Origin: Bernardetia sp. MNP-M8
Lineage (GTDB): Bacteria > Bacteroidota > Bacteroidia > Cytophagales > Bernardetiaceae
Direction of reading: 5' to 3'
Assembly (NCBI RefSeq): GCF_037126285.1
Contig: NZ_CP147012.1
Span: 2,564,001-2,628,000, forward strand
Length of the DNA: 64,000 bases
A program made the translations under genes and the position numbers. Shown here piece by piece: positions 46,842 through 56,960 of the stretch (the stretch's first letter is position 1; the number at the start of each line of letters is the position of its first letter). The notes beneath the pieces are model-generated. The model saw only the letters and a list, made by a program, of their open reading frames with translations, did not search any database and was not told where the DNA came from.

Positions 46842-46849
46842 CAAAACTA
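46842..46849 (-). promoter_or_regulatory. -7 box upstream of DUF4271
   Basis: TAGTTTTG on the minus strand lies in the 39-bp gap between the two divergent genes. The start point would fall near 46836, which favours the GTG start at 46781 over the ATG at 46829. No clear -33 TTG is visible. Confidence 0.4.
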
Positions 46850-46868
46850 GCTAATTTCTTTCTAAAAT

Positions 46869-48746
46869 ATGACTTTTCTTTTTTGGTTACTCTTTTTTAG
46901 TATTTCTTTTTTGAGTGTTTTTGCTTCATTTTTCTTTAAAAATGGACAAACTATTCAAATTATTATGATTCCAATATTATTTTTTTTAATATATTTTGTT
47001 TCTCAAAGTATTGAAAAAGTAATTTCAACCTCTTTTTTTAAAGAAAAGAAATATATTTTGGTTCTGCTTTTGGGAAGTATTTTAATCTGGTTTTTGAATG
47101 CTGCTTTTGTGTTCGATATTTCTGCAATTTTTGACGCAAAAAATGATTTTAATTTTCATATTCCATCAAAAGATTCTTTTTTCTATGGACGTTTATCTGA
47201 AAAATTACTGACCTCTTCTCATGAAACTGTTTTTGCTTTTCATCAAGATTCAAAAGCTGTTTTGGGAACTACTCCTTATCATTATTTTGAATTGTGGATT
47301 TCAGCATTTTTTAGTAAAATTTTTTCTGTTTCGGGTTATGTAGCTTATTCACTTTTTACGATTCCATTATTACAAATCTGTACTTGGGTAGGAATTGTGG
47401 CTGTTTTTGAACAAAAAAGAGATAAAAAAATATCTCTAGCTACTTTTATATGGGCATTTGGATTACTTTTTTTAGGTGGAATTTATCTTCCTTTTTATTC
47501 TGATGTAAAAGGTTTTCAATCTACTTATTGGCTTACAAATACTCTTTTTACAGGACTTTCAGAACATTATTTTTTTTGGATTGCTGTTTTTCTATCCTTT
47601 CAAAAGAAAAATTACAGAGCTTGCGTTTGGATAATTTTTATGATTCCAATTATTTCTCCTACACTTTGGGCTGCATGTTGGACAGGACTTTTTTTCATTG
47701 CAAGTTTTTTATTCTATCAACAAAAAATACTTTTTCTACAAAAATACAAGCTAGAACTGATAGCTTTTTTTGTGATTCCTTTTTTCTATTTTTTGTTTTA
47801 TTATCTGACACAATCTTCTCAAAGTGTGACGAGTTCAGATGTTTCTATTTTAGCTTTATCGGAAAGTGAAATTAACTTAGCTACTATTTTTAAAGAAATA
47901 GCAATTTATTTATTTGGTTTTTTTGTGATTTATATTCCTTTTTTGATTCTATTTTATTCTGAAATTAAAATTTTTTTTATAAAAATTATCAATCTACCGT
48001 TGTTGGTGTCTCCACCAACGACATTCTTACTTTTTTTTATTGGAGGAGTTTTGGGAGGGATATTTTTTTATTTTCTTTTTCCATTTCATCAAGAACGATT
48101 TCAATTTTTGAGAAATTTTATTTTGCCATTTGTACAAATTAGTTTGATTTATATTTTTGTTATAAAACAGAGTTATTTGAATAGCAAAGTAAGTATTGTG
48201 TTTGTAATTTTACTTTGTTATGGGTTTGGTTTTACACTGCATTGGTTTTTAAAAGAAATAGAGCCTAATCAAATTTATTCACAGAACTATTTGAATAGTA
48301 TTGAAAGAGAATTGCTACAAAAAGAAGAATTGAAACGAGGAGCTATTTTTCATTCTACTACTTATTATGATGATAAAATTTTATTTAATAGAAATGAAAA
48401 CTTTGAAATAGAAGGTCGTTATTTAGCTTTTAAAAAAGGTTTAGAACACTTTTATAATTTAGATATGGCTTGTATAAATTACCAAGATAGAACAACTTCT
48501 TCGTTTTCTGAAACTGATATTTTTGCAGTTTGGCTAAAAGACAGAATGCAAAATAAAATTGAGCTAGAAAATAGAAATGAAAAGTTAATGTGTAATGATT
48601 CTTTGAAGTGGCTTTTTGTTAAAGAAAAGCAATTAGATTTTGTAGTTATTGGGAAAAATGTATCTATTCCTTTAGAGTTTCAATCAAAAATTCAGTTCCA
48701 AGTACAGGATAGCCAAAGTGGAGAAGTTTTTTTGAGATTAAAATAA
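46869..48746 (+). CDS. Polytopic membrane protein of unknown function
   Basis: The 625-residue inner-membrane protein has about 12 hydrophobic segments spread over residues 1-465 and a soluble C-terminal region of about 160 residues. A loop around 85-145 (KDSFFYGRLSEKLL, HYFELWISAFF) resembles the first extracytoplasmic loop of GT-C type glycosyltransferases, but I see no clear family signature. Residues 377-385 (PLLVSPPTT) are encoded by a GTTGGTG-family palindrome inserted in frame. It is divergent from DUF4271 and convergent with the zinc-ribbon gene; a strong bidirectional terminator follows. Confidence 0.8.
   Translation: MTFLFWLLFFSISFLSVFASFFFKNGQTIQIIMIPILFFLIYFVSQSIEKVISTSFFKEKKYILVLLLGSILIWFLNAAFVFDISAIFDAKNDFNFHIPSKDSFFYGRLSEKLLTSSHETVFAFHQDSKAVLGTTPYHYFELWISAFFSKIFSVSGYVAYSLFTIPLLQICTWVGIVAVFEQKRDKKISLATFIWAFGLLFLGGIYLPFYSDVKGFQSTYWLTNTLFTGLSEHYFFWIAVFLSFQKKNYRACVWIIFMIPIISPTLWAACWTGLFFIASFLFYQQKILFLQKYKLELIAFFVIPFFYFLFYYLTQSSQSVTSSDVSILALSESEINLATIFKEIAIYLFGFFVIYIPFLILFYSEIKIFFIKIINLPLLVSPPTTFLLFFIGGVLGGIFFYFLFPFHQERFQFLRNFILPFVQISLIYIFVIKQSYLNSKVSIVFVILLCYGFGFTLHWFLKEIEPNQIYSQNYLNSIERELLQKEELKRGAIFHSTTYYDDKILFNRNENFEIEGRYLAFKKGLEHFYNLDMACINYQDRTTSSFSETDIFAVWLKDRMQNKIELENRNEKLMCNDSLKWLFVKEKQLDFVVIGKNVSIPLEFQSKIQFQVQDSQSGEVFLRLK
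47997..48021. repeat. GTTGGTG/CACCAAC palindromic repeat, copy 3, inside a reading frame
   Basis: The reverse complement (TCGTTGGTGGAGACACCAAC, then AACGG) closely matches the copies after odhB and at 44151. Here it lies inside the membrane-protein gene and keeps the frame, coding for PLLVSPPTT between two membrane helices. Confidence 0.75.
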
Positions 48747-48790
48747 AGCAAAGTCTAATCAATAAAAATTTGTATTGATTAGACTTTGCT
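48747..48790. terminator. Strong bidirectional terminator
   Basis: An 18-bp perfect stem (AGCAAAGTCTAATCAATA / TATTGATTAGACTTTGCT) with an 8-nt loop lies between the convergent membrane-protein and zinc-ribbon genes, with its first base abutting the plus-strand stop codon. Confidence 0.9.
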
Positions 48791-48803
48791 TTCAATCAAA
48801 AAA

Positions 48804-50120
48804 TCAAATCCAATTCAGAAAATCAATATTCATAATAAATTGACTTATCAAATCCACTTTCAAATAAATATTCTGAAATGTATTTTGAAATAAATGAGAA
48901 TAAGAATCTGTATAAGCTAAGTTTCCAAAGTCAGTTCCATCAAACAAATCAGCTCTTCTTTTTCCACTTGTAAAAAAGAAAAGTAATGCAATAATCGCCA
49001 AAACAGCAATAACAGCCAATGCAATTTTGATAACACTATACGGACGCTCACCCTGTACTTCACCTGTGCGAGCATTGACCAAAAAACGATAGACTTTATC
49101 TTGATAACGATAAGCACTAATCCAAAGAGGAAGCAAAATATGCTTAAAAGTAATATCATTATAATCAATTTGAATATCTTCGATGCGCTGTTCATCTCCT
49201 CCAATATCTCTAGAAACTAGATTTCTAATTTGCTCTTGCATCTTTCCTTTTGCTACTTCAAAACCACTTTTAAGGTCAATCTGATAGGTTTCTGTTTGAA
49301 AACCAGATAAGTAACGCTCATCGTAACCTGCTAGTTTCTCTAAATCCCATGGTTCAAGTTTGTCTACATAATTTCGTGGTAAGGAATGACTAGCTAACAC
49401 CAATGTATCATCAAAAAAATGGTCTATTCGTCCAGATACAGGAGACCAACGAGTATGACGAACTTGCCTAGTTTGATGATTTCCATCACTATCTGTATAA
49501 CTTTCAGTTGTATAATAATAATCGCCTCTCATTCCGTGATAACGAGAATCTGTTTCACTATCAAATGTCCAATAAGGAATATACATTCCTTTTAGTTTTT
49601 CTGTAAGTTCTGCTCTTTTTTTCAAATCATTTGGAGCAAACCAAAGGCTAGAAACCCAATCCTTAAAAAGTTTGCCTGCTGCTTTTTGATCAATATCAAA
49701 AGGTAATAATGATTTGGGTTGAAATACTTCTACCGTTTCAGGTGAAGAAGTGACTAGAGGTGTTCCACAGAAAGCACATTCATCAGAAACTACATTTGGT
49801 TTGAGTGTAGTACGTGCGCCACAGTTATCACATTGCACAGTTTGTAACGTTTGCATTTCTGTTTTAGAAGATGCTTGTTGAAGAGCTGCATAAAAATCAT
49901 GTTCTTCAATAATAGTTTCTACTTCTGCAACAATTTCGTTTTCTGCACCACAATAATTACACTTTAGAGCAGTCGTTCCTGGAGCATAGACTAAGTTTGC
50001 ACCACAATCGTGACAGGTCATGTTACGACTTTTGGTAGTAATATCGGGTGTTTCTCCATCAGGACGGCGAGGAGAATCTTCTGGTAAATTATTGGGTAAA
50101 TCAGGAGGTAAATTTGGCAT
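48804..50120 (-). CDS. Zinc-ribbon membrane protein
   Basis: With the ATG at 50120 the protein has 438 residues. The Pro-rich N-terminus is followed by two zinc ribbons: CHDCGANLVY...CNYCGAEN (about 36-60) and CDNCGARTTL...CAFCGTPL (about 96-120). A conserved middle region follows (YIPYWTFDSETDSRYHG, LPRNYVDKLEPWDL, HILLPLWISAYRYQ, VNARTGEVQGERPYS). One TM helix lies at about 363-384. Homologues are often mislabelled as PriA-like helicases because of the zinc ribbons; there is no helicase motif here. It is probably membrane-anchored with the ribbons in the cytosol. A 19-residue upstream extension to 50177 looks unlikely. Confidence 0.8.
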   Translation of the reverse strand: MPNLPPDLPNNLPEDSPRRPDGETPDITTKSRNMTCHDCGANLVYAPGTTALKCNYCGAENEIVAEVETIIEEHDFYAALQQASSKTEMQTLQTVQCDNCGARTTLKPNVVSDECAFCGTPLVTSSPETVEVFQPKSLLPFDIDQKAAGKLFKDWVSSLWFAPNDLKKRAELTEKLKGMYIPYWTFDSETDSRYHGMRGDYYYTTESYTDSDGNHQTRQVRHTRWSPVSGRIDHFFDDTLVLASHSLPRNYVDKLEPWDLEKLAGYDERYLSGFQTETYQIDLKSGFEVAKGKMQEQIRNLVSRDIGGDEQRIEDIQIDYNDITFKHILLPLWISAYRYQDKVYRFLVNARTGEVQGERPYSVIKIALAVIAVLAIIALLFFFTSGKRRADLFDGTDFGNLAYTDSYSHLFQNTFQNIYLKVDLISQFIMNIDFLNWI

Positions 50121-50318
50121 AATTTGGTAATGATTAGTTTTTTTTATTTTACTTTTCTTAAAAATAGAAAAATACAATCAAAACTCAAACTAATTTTAGA
50201 TTAGATTTGAACAATTAGTTTACTCACAATCTTAAAATAGAATTATAAGTTATTGAAGAATATTTTCATACAGTTAGTTTTCAAGCTAATGAGCATACAA
50301 AAAAAACAAAACACAAAC

Positions 50319-50352
50319 AAAAAAGGCGATGCCAGCAGCAACGCCTTTTTGA
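50319..50352. terminator. Hairpin with T runs on both strands
   Basis: The stem AAAAAGGCG / CGCCTTTTT (loop ATGCCAGCAGCAA) lies between the zinc-ribbon and Lrp genes, which are divergent. On the minus strand it follows the promoter at 50447 and a short Leu/Val/Lys-rich open frame (from 50374), so an attenuator for the zinc-ribbon gene is possible. Confidence 0.5.
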
Positions 50353-50446
50353 CCTTAACCAATAAACAACACATAAAACACACGCCCTACTATATAGGGT
50401 CTGAATTAAGTTTTTATAGATAAACTAAAATTCTTAATTCGTTATG

Positions 50447-50454
50447 CAAACATA
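50447..50454 (-). promoter_or_regulatory. Putative -7 box upstream of the zinc-ribbon gene
   Basis: TATGTTTG on the minus strand matches TAnnTTTG; no TTG lies at the expected distance. Transcription from here would pass a small palindrome (CCCTA/TAGGG near 50385-50400) and the hairpin at 50319-50352 before reaching the gene. Confidence 0.35.
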
Positions 50455-50562
50455 CTATTTTTTTTTGAATTCTAAAACTTTTGCAAAATATTTTATAGAT
50501 ATTTAGGCAATTCGCAATATTTCTTGTATTTTTTAGGAAAATTACAATAACCACATAATAAA

Positions 50563-51060
50563 ATGACTAAAAATTCTCAAATCGATAGCTGTGATTTACG
50601 CATTTTATCTGAACTTACAGATGATGCAAAATTGCCTTACACGGAGGTTGCTGACAGAGTATTTGTTTCAGGTGGAACAGTACATGTTAGGATGAAAAAA
50701 ATGCAGGATTTGGGCATCGTAAAGGGAGCTTCCCTAACGATTGATTATGCCAAATTAGGCTATGATGTTACTGCTTTTCTAGGAATTTATTTAGAGCGAA
50801 GTTCCATGTATGATGAGTCTGTTGAACAGTTATCCAAAATTCCAGAAATTTTGAGTTTACATTATACAACAGGTGCATACAGTATTTTTGCCAAAATTAT
50901 TTGCCGAGATACAAAGCATTTAAGAGAAGTTTTACACGACAAAATCCAGAAAGTACCTGGGATTGTCAGAACTGAAACCTTTATTTCTTTAGAGGAACGT
51001 GTAGAACGTGCGCCTCTTTTAAAACAACTCGCAGAAGAAAGCAAAAATGAAGATGTATAA
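50563..51060 (+). CDS. Lrp/AsnC family transcriptional regulator
   Basis: The 165-residue regulator has an N-terminal winged helix-turn-helix (IDSCDLRILSELTDDAKLPYTEVADRVFVSGGTVHVRMKKMQDLGIV). A C-terminal RAM ligand-binding domain contains GYDVTAFLGIYL, TGAYSIFAKIICRD and KVPGIVRTETFISL. Such proteins form octamers and regulate amino-acid metabolism or other genes in response to a small ligand; the ligand cannot be read here. The next gene, a membrane protein, begins 19 nt after the stop codon and may be cotranscribed. Confidence 0.95.
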   Translation: MTKNSQIDSCDLRILSELTDDAKLPYTEVADRVFVSGGTVHVRMKKMQDLGIVKGASLTIDYAKLGYDVTAFLGIYLERSSMYDESVEQLSKIPEILSLHYTTGAYSIFAKIICRDTKHLREVLHDKIQKVPGIVRTETFISLEERVERAPLLKQLAEESKNEDV

Positions 51061-51079
51061 TTAAATTTATCAGTTATTT

Positions 51080-51628
51080 ATGGAAACCAAACAACTCATA
51101 AAAACAGGACGAGTAATAGCTATCCTTTCTTTTTTGATTGGAACAGCTATTTTCATCGTTTATTACCTCACTTCTGCTGATTTCCTTTTGTCTTTAGGAG
51201 GTGTTTTTATTCTTGTGGCAGCAATTATAAATAGTATATTTTTGATTTTAATTTTGAGACGATATTCAAAAGAGAAACACTACAAAACACATTTATTTAT
51301 AACAGCAGGAATTATTTTACTTAATATTCCTGCATTTCTTTTTTATTCTTGGGTTACATTTCTTTTAATGGATACAATGAGAATCAGTTTCATAAATTCT
51401 ACACAGGAAACTATCACAGAGTTAAAAATTACAGGCTGCCAAAACAAAACAATCAAAAAATTAGATGTTGGACAAAGTGAAATGATTTGGATAAATATAG
51501 AAGCAGATTGTACTATAAATATTGATTATCTGTTGAATGGAGAATCAAAAAAAGAAACTGTTTTAGGATATGCCACAACAAGTATGGGACAAAAAATGAA
51601 ATATAAAATTGGAGAGAAAAAAGAATGA
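51080..51628 (+). CDS. Membrane protein of unknown function
   Basis: The 182-residue protein has three hydrophobic segments: about 11-30, 35-57 and 70-95. A soluble C-terminal domain of about 85 residues follows (ISFINSTQETITELKITGCQNK, then IWINIEADCTINIDYLLNGE), with a beta-rich pattern and two cysteines (TGC, ADC). I do not recognise a family. It sits 19 nt after the Lrp gene on the same strand, so a shared transcript is likely. A MITE-like inverted repeat begins 7 nt after the stop codon. Confidence 0.75.
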   Translation: METKQLIKTGRVIAILSFLIGTAIFIVYYLTSADFLLSLGGVFILVAAIINSIFLILILRRYSKEKHYKTHLFITAGIILLNIPAFLFYSWVTFLLMDTMRISFINSTQETITELKITGCQNKTIKKLDVGQSEMIWINIEADCTINIDYLLNGESKKETVLGYATTSMGQKMKYKIGEKKE

Positions 51629-51634
51629 TTCTAT

Positions 51635-51778
51635 TAAACGTTATCACAGTTGTTTACAGGTCTAATAATTAGCAAGTTATAGAAAAACAAATCTGTCTTA
51701 TTTTTCCATAGCGCAGGAGTTTGCAAACCTTGTGCTATGGAAAAATGAATATTACTAATTTAACCGTGATAACGTTTA
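51635..51778. mobile_element. MITE-like nested inverted repeat, 144 bp
   Basis: Terminal inverted repeats of 17 bp (TAAACGTTATCACAGTT 51635-51651 and its complement at 51762-51778) match at 16 of 17 positions and begin with TA. Inside, TTTTTCCATAGCGCA (51701-51715) pairs with TGTGCTATGGAAAAA (51731-51745), and the stem continues through AGTTTGCAAACC with G-U pairs. It carries no coding sequence. The TA ends would suit a non-autonomous element moved by an IS630/Tc1-type transposase. It also separates two convergent genes and may act as a terminator. Confidence 0.6.
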
Positions 51779-51795
51779 TTATGAAAAATCTAACT

Positions 51796-52833
51796 TTATT
51801 TCTGTTTAGAAATCAAATTACGAGCTTCCCAATAAGAACGAATCGCATGAGGACTTTTTCCAAAACTGGCTTTCATAGTCTCAATAATTGGTAAGGTCTG
51901 AACTATGTATTTTGTCCAATTTGCAGCAGGAATACCCAATAAATCACAAACTCTATCGCCCAAAAGAAAACGCATATAACTATGAATATAGCCTTTAGGA
52001 ACAACAGGAGGTAAAATGTCGTCAAAATGAGAAAGTAGAGTTTGTGTCAGAATATTTCCTTCATGAGAAGATTTAAAATGACGCATTTCTGTATTTTGAG
52101 AAAGAAAAACGGCTTCTTTCATTGTTTGAGGAAGGATTTTTTTATCAATTCCTAAAAGTTGTCCCACTACAAACCAAAGATGTAAATAGTTTTCAGCATC
52201 TTGATTTGTGAATTTCTTTCCCAGCTTTCGAAGTCCACGCAAAACGATAGACGAAAAAGCAATATTTGTTCCCATCAAATCCTCTTGATTGATAGGCAGC
52301 CCCCATTTTTTATTCCAGTCCTTATGGTTTTTGACGTGAAAACGAATGGTAGCATGTAATAGTCTAACTTTCAAAATAGTAATAAAAGCAAGTCCACCTT
52401 CTTTCAAACTATCTCTTTGATTGACTTCAAAAACAAAACGAGCCGTTTCTAAAAGTCGTTTTTGTGCATCATTTCGCATACGTTCTGAAAAATATAAAAC
52501 TTGTGCTCCATCAGCAGCAGCATAACAATAGGGCAAAGACATTGTACCCAACAGACTTAAACAGTCTTCTGCATTTTTTTGAAAAAGCTCCTGTCCTTTT
52601 GCTATTTTTTCCATATCAGAACCAATAGGCAAAACAGCATTTTGAGTAAAATAATTTTGTATAAAATCAGGTAAATTATCAGGCAAACTTTGATTATCGC
52701 CCCATTGAATTGTAATTACTTTTCTAAGGTGTTCCCACTGATTTTGTTCTTGTGTTTTTTGTATTATTTCATCAGCTACTCTATCACCTTGTAGCCTATA
52801 ATTATCCCAGTCTATTTGTGTTAGGTTTTGCAT
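51796..52833 (-). CDS. Oxygenase MpaB-type family protein (DUF2236)
   Basis: The 345-residue protein shows the all-helical pattern of the DUF2236/MpaB family. Recognisable segments are LLGTMSLPYCYAAADGAQVL, the His-containing KVRLLHATIRFHV, the NQEDLMGTNIAFSS region with a following large helix, and the late GQLLGI (WFVVGQLLGIDKK). Members include latex-cleaving oxygenases with haem and fungal MpaB; the substrate here is unknown. There is no signal peptide, so it is probably cytosolic. It is divergent from katG, with 300 bp between them. Confidence 0.8.
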   Translation of the reverse strand: MQNLTQIDWDNYRLQGDRVADEIIQKTQEQNQWEHLRKVITIQWGDNQSLPDNLPDFIQNYFTQNAVLPIGSDMEKIAKGQELFQKNAEDCLSLLGTMSLPYCYAAADGAQVLYFSERMRNDAQKRLLETARFVFEVNQRDSLKEGGLAFITILKVRLLHATIRFHVKNHKDWNKKWGLPINQEDLMGTNIAFSSIVLRGLRKLGKKFTNQDAENYLHLWFVVGQLLGIDKKILPQTMKEAVFLSQNTEMRHFKSSHEGNILTQTLLSHFDDILPPVVPKGYIHSYMRFLLGDRVCDLLGIPAANWTKYIVQTLPIIETMKASFGKSPHAIRSYWEARNLISKQK

Positions 52834-52979
52834 TTTCTATTCTTTTAATCATTGACCTATAAATTAATCTTATATTTTTCCTGTGTTTTTTGAGCTAACA
52901 GACTGTTGTTTAAAATGGTTTTGATTGTCAAGAAAACAAGTCAATCAATTATATCTATATTGTTATAGAAAGTATCAGT

Positions 52980-53010
52980 TTGATTTATAATTTTAAAAAT
53001 CTAATCTTTG
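52980..53010 (+). promoter_or_regulatory. Candidate katG promoter
   Basis: TTG (52980-52982), a 19-nt spacer and TAATCTTTG (53002-53010) resemble the Bacteroidota promoter but with three bases, not two, between TA and TTTG. The leader would be about 120 nt. Nothing else is evident in 52834-53134. Confidence 0.35.
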
Positions 53011-53104
53011 TGATACGAAAAGAGAAAAACACTATTTTATTTTTTTAATTATGAAAATCTTTTTATAAATTATTGATTAATAAGTAATTACACTACTATC
53101 TTAA

Positions 53105-55366
<2,262 letters not shown>

Positions 55367-55393
55367 ATCTAGGCTGTACAAACTATAAAAAAA

Positions 55394-55440
55394 ATTCCTC
55401 GTATTTTTGAGTTACTACACAACAAAAAATACCGAGGAAT
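55394..55440 (+). promoter_or_regulatory. Hairpin sequestering the transposase ribosome binding site
   Basis: ATTCCTCG-TATTTTT (55394-55408) pairs with AAAAAATACCGAGGAAT (55424-55440), with one bulged base. The Shine-Dalgarno-like GAGGA is inside the right arm, immediately before the ATG at 55441. Transcripts reading in from katG would fold this way and hide the start, as in the known protection of IS10 and IS50 transposases. Confidence 0.65.
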
Positions 55441-56814
55441 ATGTCTAAACGACAGTATGAATATAGGATAAAAAACTGGAAATCCAAAGCTATGGCACGC
55501 AGAAAAGAAAACGACTATTTAAAAAGTCGTATTAAAGAACTCTTAGATAGCCGAGATTCTTGGAAAAAAAAATATCAAGCAGAAAAATTACAAGGCAAAT
55601 TAAACTTGTCTACTAAAAAAGCAAAAAGACACCAGTATAGCTTACAGGTAGTCAATTTTGTACTAGAACTATATAAATATGGTGGTATGAGTTTACGCAG
55701 TTGTCGTCATACGTTAGTTTGCTTACATCTTTGTTTTGGTTTACAAGGCAAATTACCAAGTCATAGCAGTATCCGTAATTGGTTATGCAAATGTGGAGCT
55801 TATCGTCTTGAACACACAGAAAACCAAAGTAGCGAGTATGTGGTCTATGTGGATGAAAGTATTAGTTTTGGTAGTGAAAAAATACTTTTGCTACTAGGTG
55901 TTTCAGTAGATGCTATTCCTAAAAACCGAAGTTTATCTCATAGTGATATGGAAGTTTTGGCAGTAGAAATTGGTAACGAATGGAGAGGCGAACAAATAGC
56001 GAAAGAATTAAGTAAAATAGCCTCTGAAACAAAAATAAAATATATTGTTAGTGATGAAGGTACTAACTTAAAAAAGGCTTATAAATCATTGAATTATACC
56101 CATATAGAGGATTGTACTCATATTTTAGCTAATCATTTAAAGCGACTTTATCATCAAGATGCTGATTTCAAATTATTTAGTAACCTTGTCGGTCAATTAC
56201 GACAAAAATGGAATTTAAGTAAAGATAATAGTCAGTATATGCCTCCTTCTATGAGGGTAAAAATGCGTTTTGCAAATATCTTTCCTTGTGTTAATTGGGC
56301 AAAAAAAATAGTACAAAATTGGGACAATTTACCCTCATGTGTTCAAGAACAAGTTCTTTTTTTGAAAGAAAAAGAGGAGTTTATAAAAGGACTAATACAG
56401 GTAGAAAAAGTATTTAAAATGGTTTGTCAAGAGCTTAAAACTACAGGATTTGGAGTTTTACAAAAGAAAAATATTCTTAATAAATTGCTACTTATTGAGT
56501 CTCAAGCAGGAGACAAATTAAACCCAAAAGCAAAAGTTTTTATGGAGAACGCTAAATTATATTTGAATAATTTAGAAAACAAAAGTAAGAGTTTGAAGGA
56601 GGAATTTATTCTTTGTAGTTCTGATATTATTGAGAGTTATTTTGGAAAATTTAAAACTAAAATAAATCCCAACAGCAGAAGTGGTTTAACTGAATTTATT
56701 TTTACAATAGCTACTTTTGGAAGAGCTTTTTCAATAGAAGAAACTCAAAATGCGTTAGAAAACATAAAATGCAAAGAGTTAAAGTTGAAAAAAATAATGA
56801 AAAATGTTGCTTAA
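55441..56814 (+). CDS. Transposase-like protein of unrecognised family
   Basis: The 457-residue protein has a basic coiled-coil N-terminus (about 1-60, KNWKSKAMARRKENDYLKSR) and a helix-turn-helix-like part (about 65-120). A probable RNase H/DDE domain follows: D138 (YVDESISFG), D205 (IVSDEGTNL) and E398 (DIIESYFGKF). If these are the triad, an insertion of about 190 residues lies between the second Asp and Glu. The protein sits alone inside perfect element ends, which is the main support for calling it a transposase. I do not recognise its IS family. No frameshift is visible, so it may be active. Confidence 0.75.
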   Translation: MSKRQYEYRIKNWKSKAMARRKENDYLKSRIKELLDSRDSWKKKYQAEKLQGKLNLSTKKAKRHQYSLQVVNFVLELYKYGGMSLRSCRHTLVCLHLCFGLQGKLPSHSSIRNWLCKCGAYRLEHTENQSSEYVVYVDESISFGSEKILLLLGVSVDAIPKNRSLSHSDMEVLAVEIGNEWRGEQIAKELSKIASETKIKYIVSDEGTNLKKAYKSLNYTHIEDCTHILANHLKRLYHQDADFKLFSNLVGQLRQKWNLSKDNSQYMPPSMRVKMRFANIFPCVNWAKKIVQNWDNLPSCVQEQVLFLKEKEEFIKGLIQVEKVFKMVCQELKTTGFGVLQKKNILNKLLLIESQAGDKLNPKAKVFMENAKLYLNNLENKSKSLKEEFILCSSDIIESYFGKFKTKINPNSRSGLTEFIFTIATFGRAFSIEETQNALENIKCKELKLKKIMKNVA

Positions 56815-56854
56815 ATCAAGGTCAAAAAATTAGGGAACTTTTTGACCTTGATTG
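56813..56854 (+). terminator. Terminator at the right end of the insertion element
   Basis: AATCAAGGTCAAAAA pairs with TTTTTGACCTTGATT just after the transposase stop codon and inside the element. It would stop transposase transcripts and perhaps katG read-through. Confidence 0.7.
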
Positions 56855-56903
56855 AACAGCCTAGCTTAAATCTAACTCATTTTTTAAACTTATATTTTTT
56901 ACA

Positions 56904-56936
56904 AAAAGATAGTCTAATTTTTTAGGCTATCTTTTT
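56904..56936 (+). terminator. Original katG terminator, displaced by the insertion
   Basis: The stem GATAGTCTAA / TTAGGCTATC (one G-U pair) with an A run before and a T run after lies 40 bp past the right end of the element. Without the element it would be about 40 bp after the katG stop codon. Confidence 0.7.
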
Positions 56937-56960
56937 TTTATAAAAAATGTACCAAAAAAA

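Larger units (their letters stand above)
55370..56863 (+). mobile_element. Unclassified insertion sequence with intact 9-bp target duplication
   Basis: The element is 1494 bp. Terminal inverted repeats of 14 bp (TAGGCTGTACAAAC 55370-55383 and the complement of 56850-56863) match at 12 of 14 positions. The flanking GCTTAAATC occurs at 55361-55369 and again at 56864-56872, a perfect 9-bp duplication that includes the katG stop codon. It holds one transposase-like gene, a hairpin over the gene's ribosome binding site and a strong terminator at its right end. The perfect duplication implies a recent insertion. I cannot place it in a named IS family. Confidence 0.85.
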
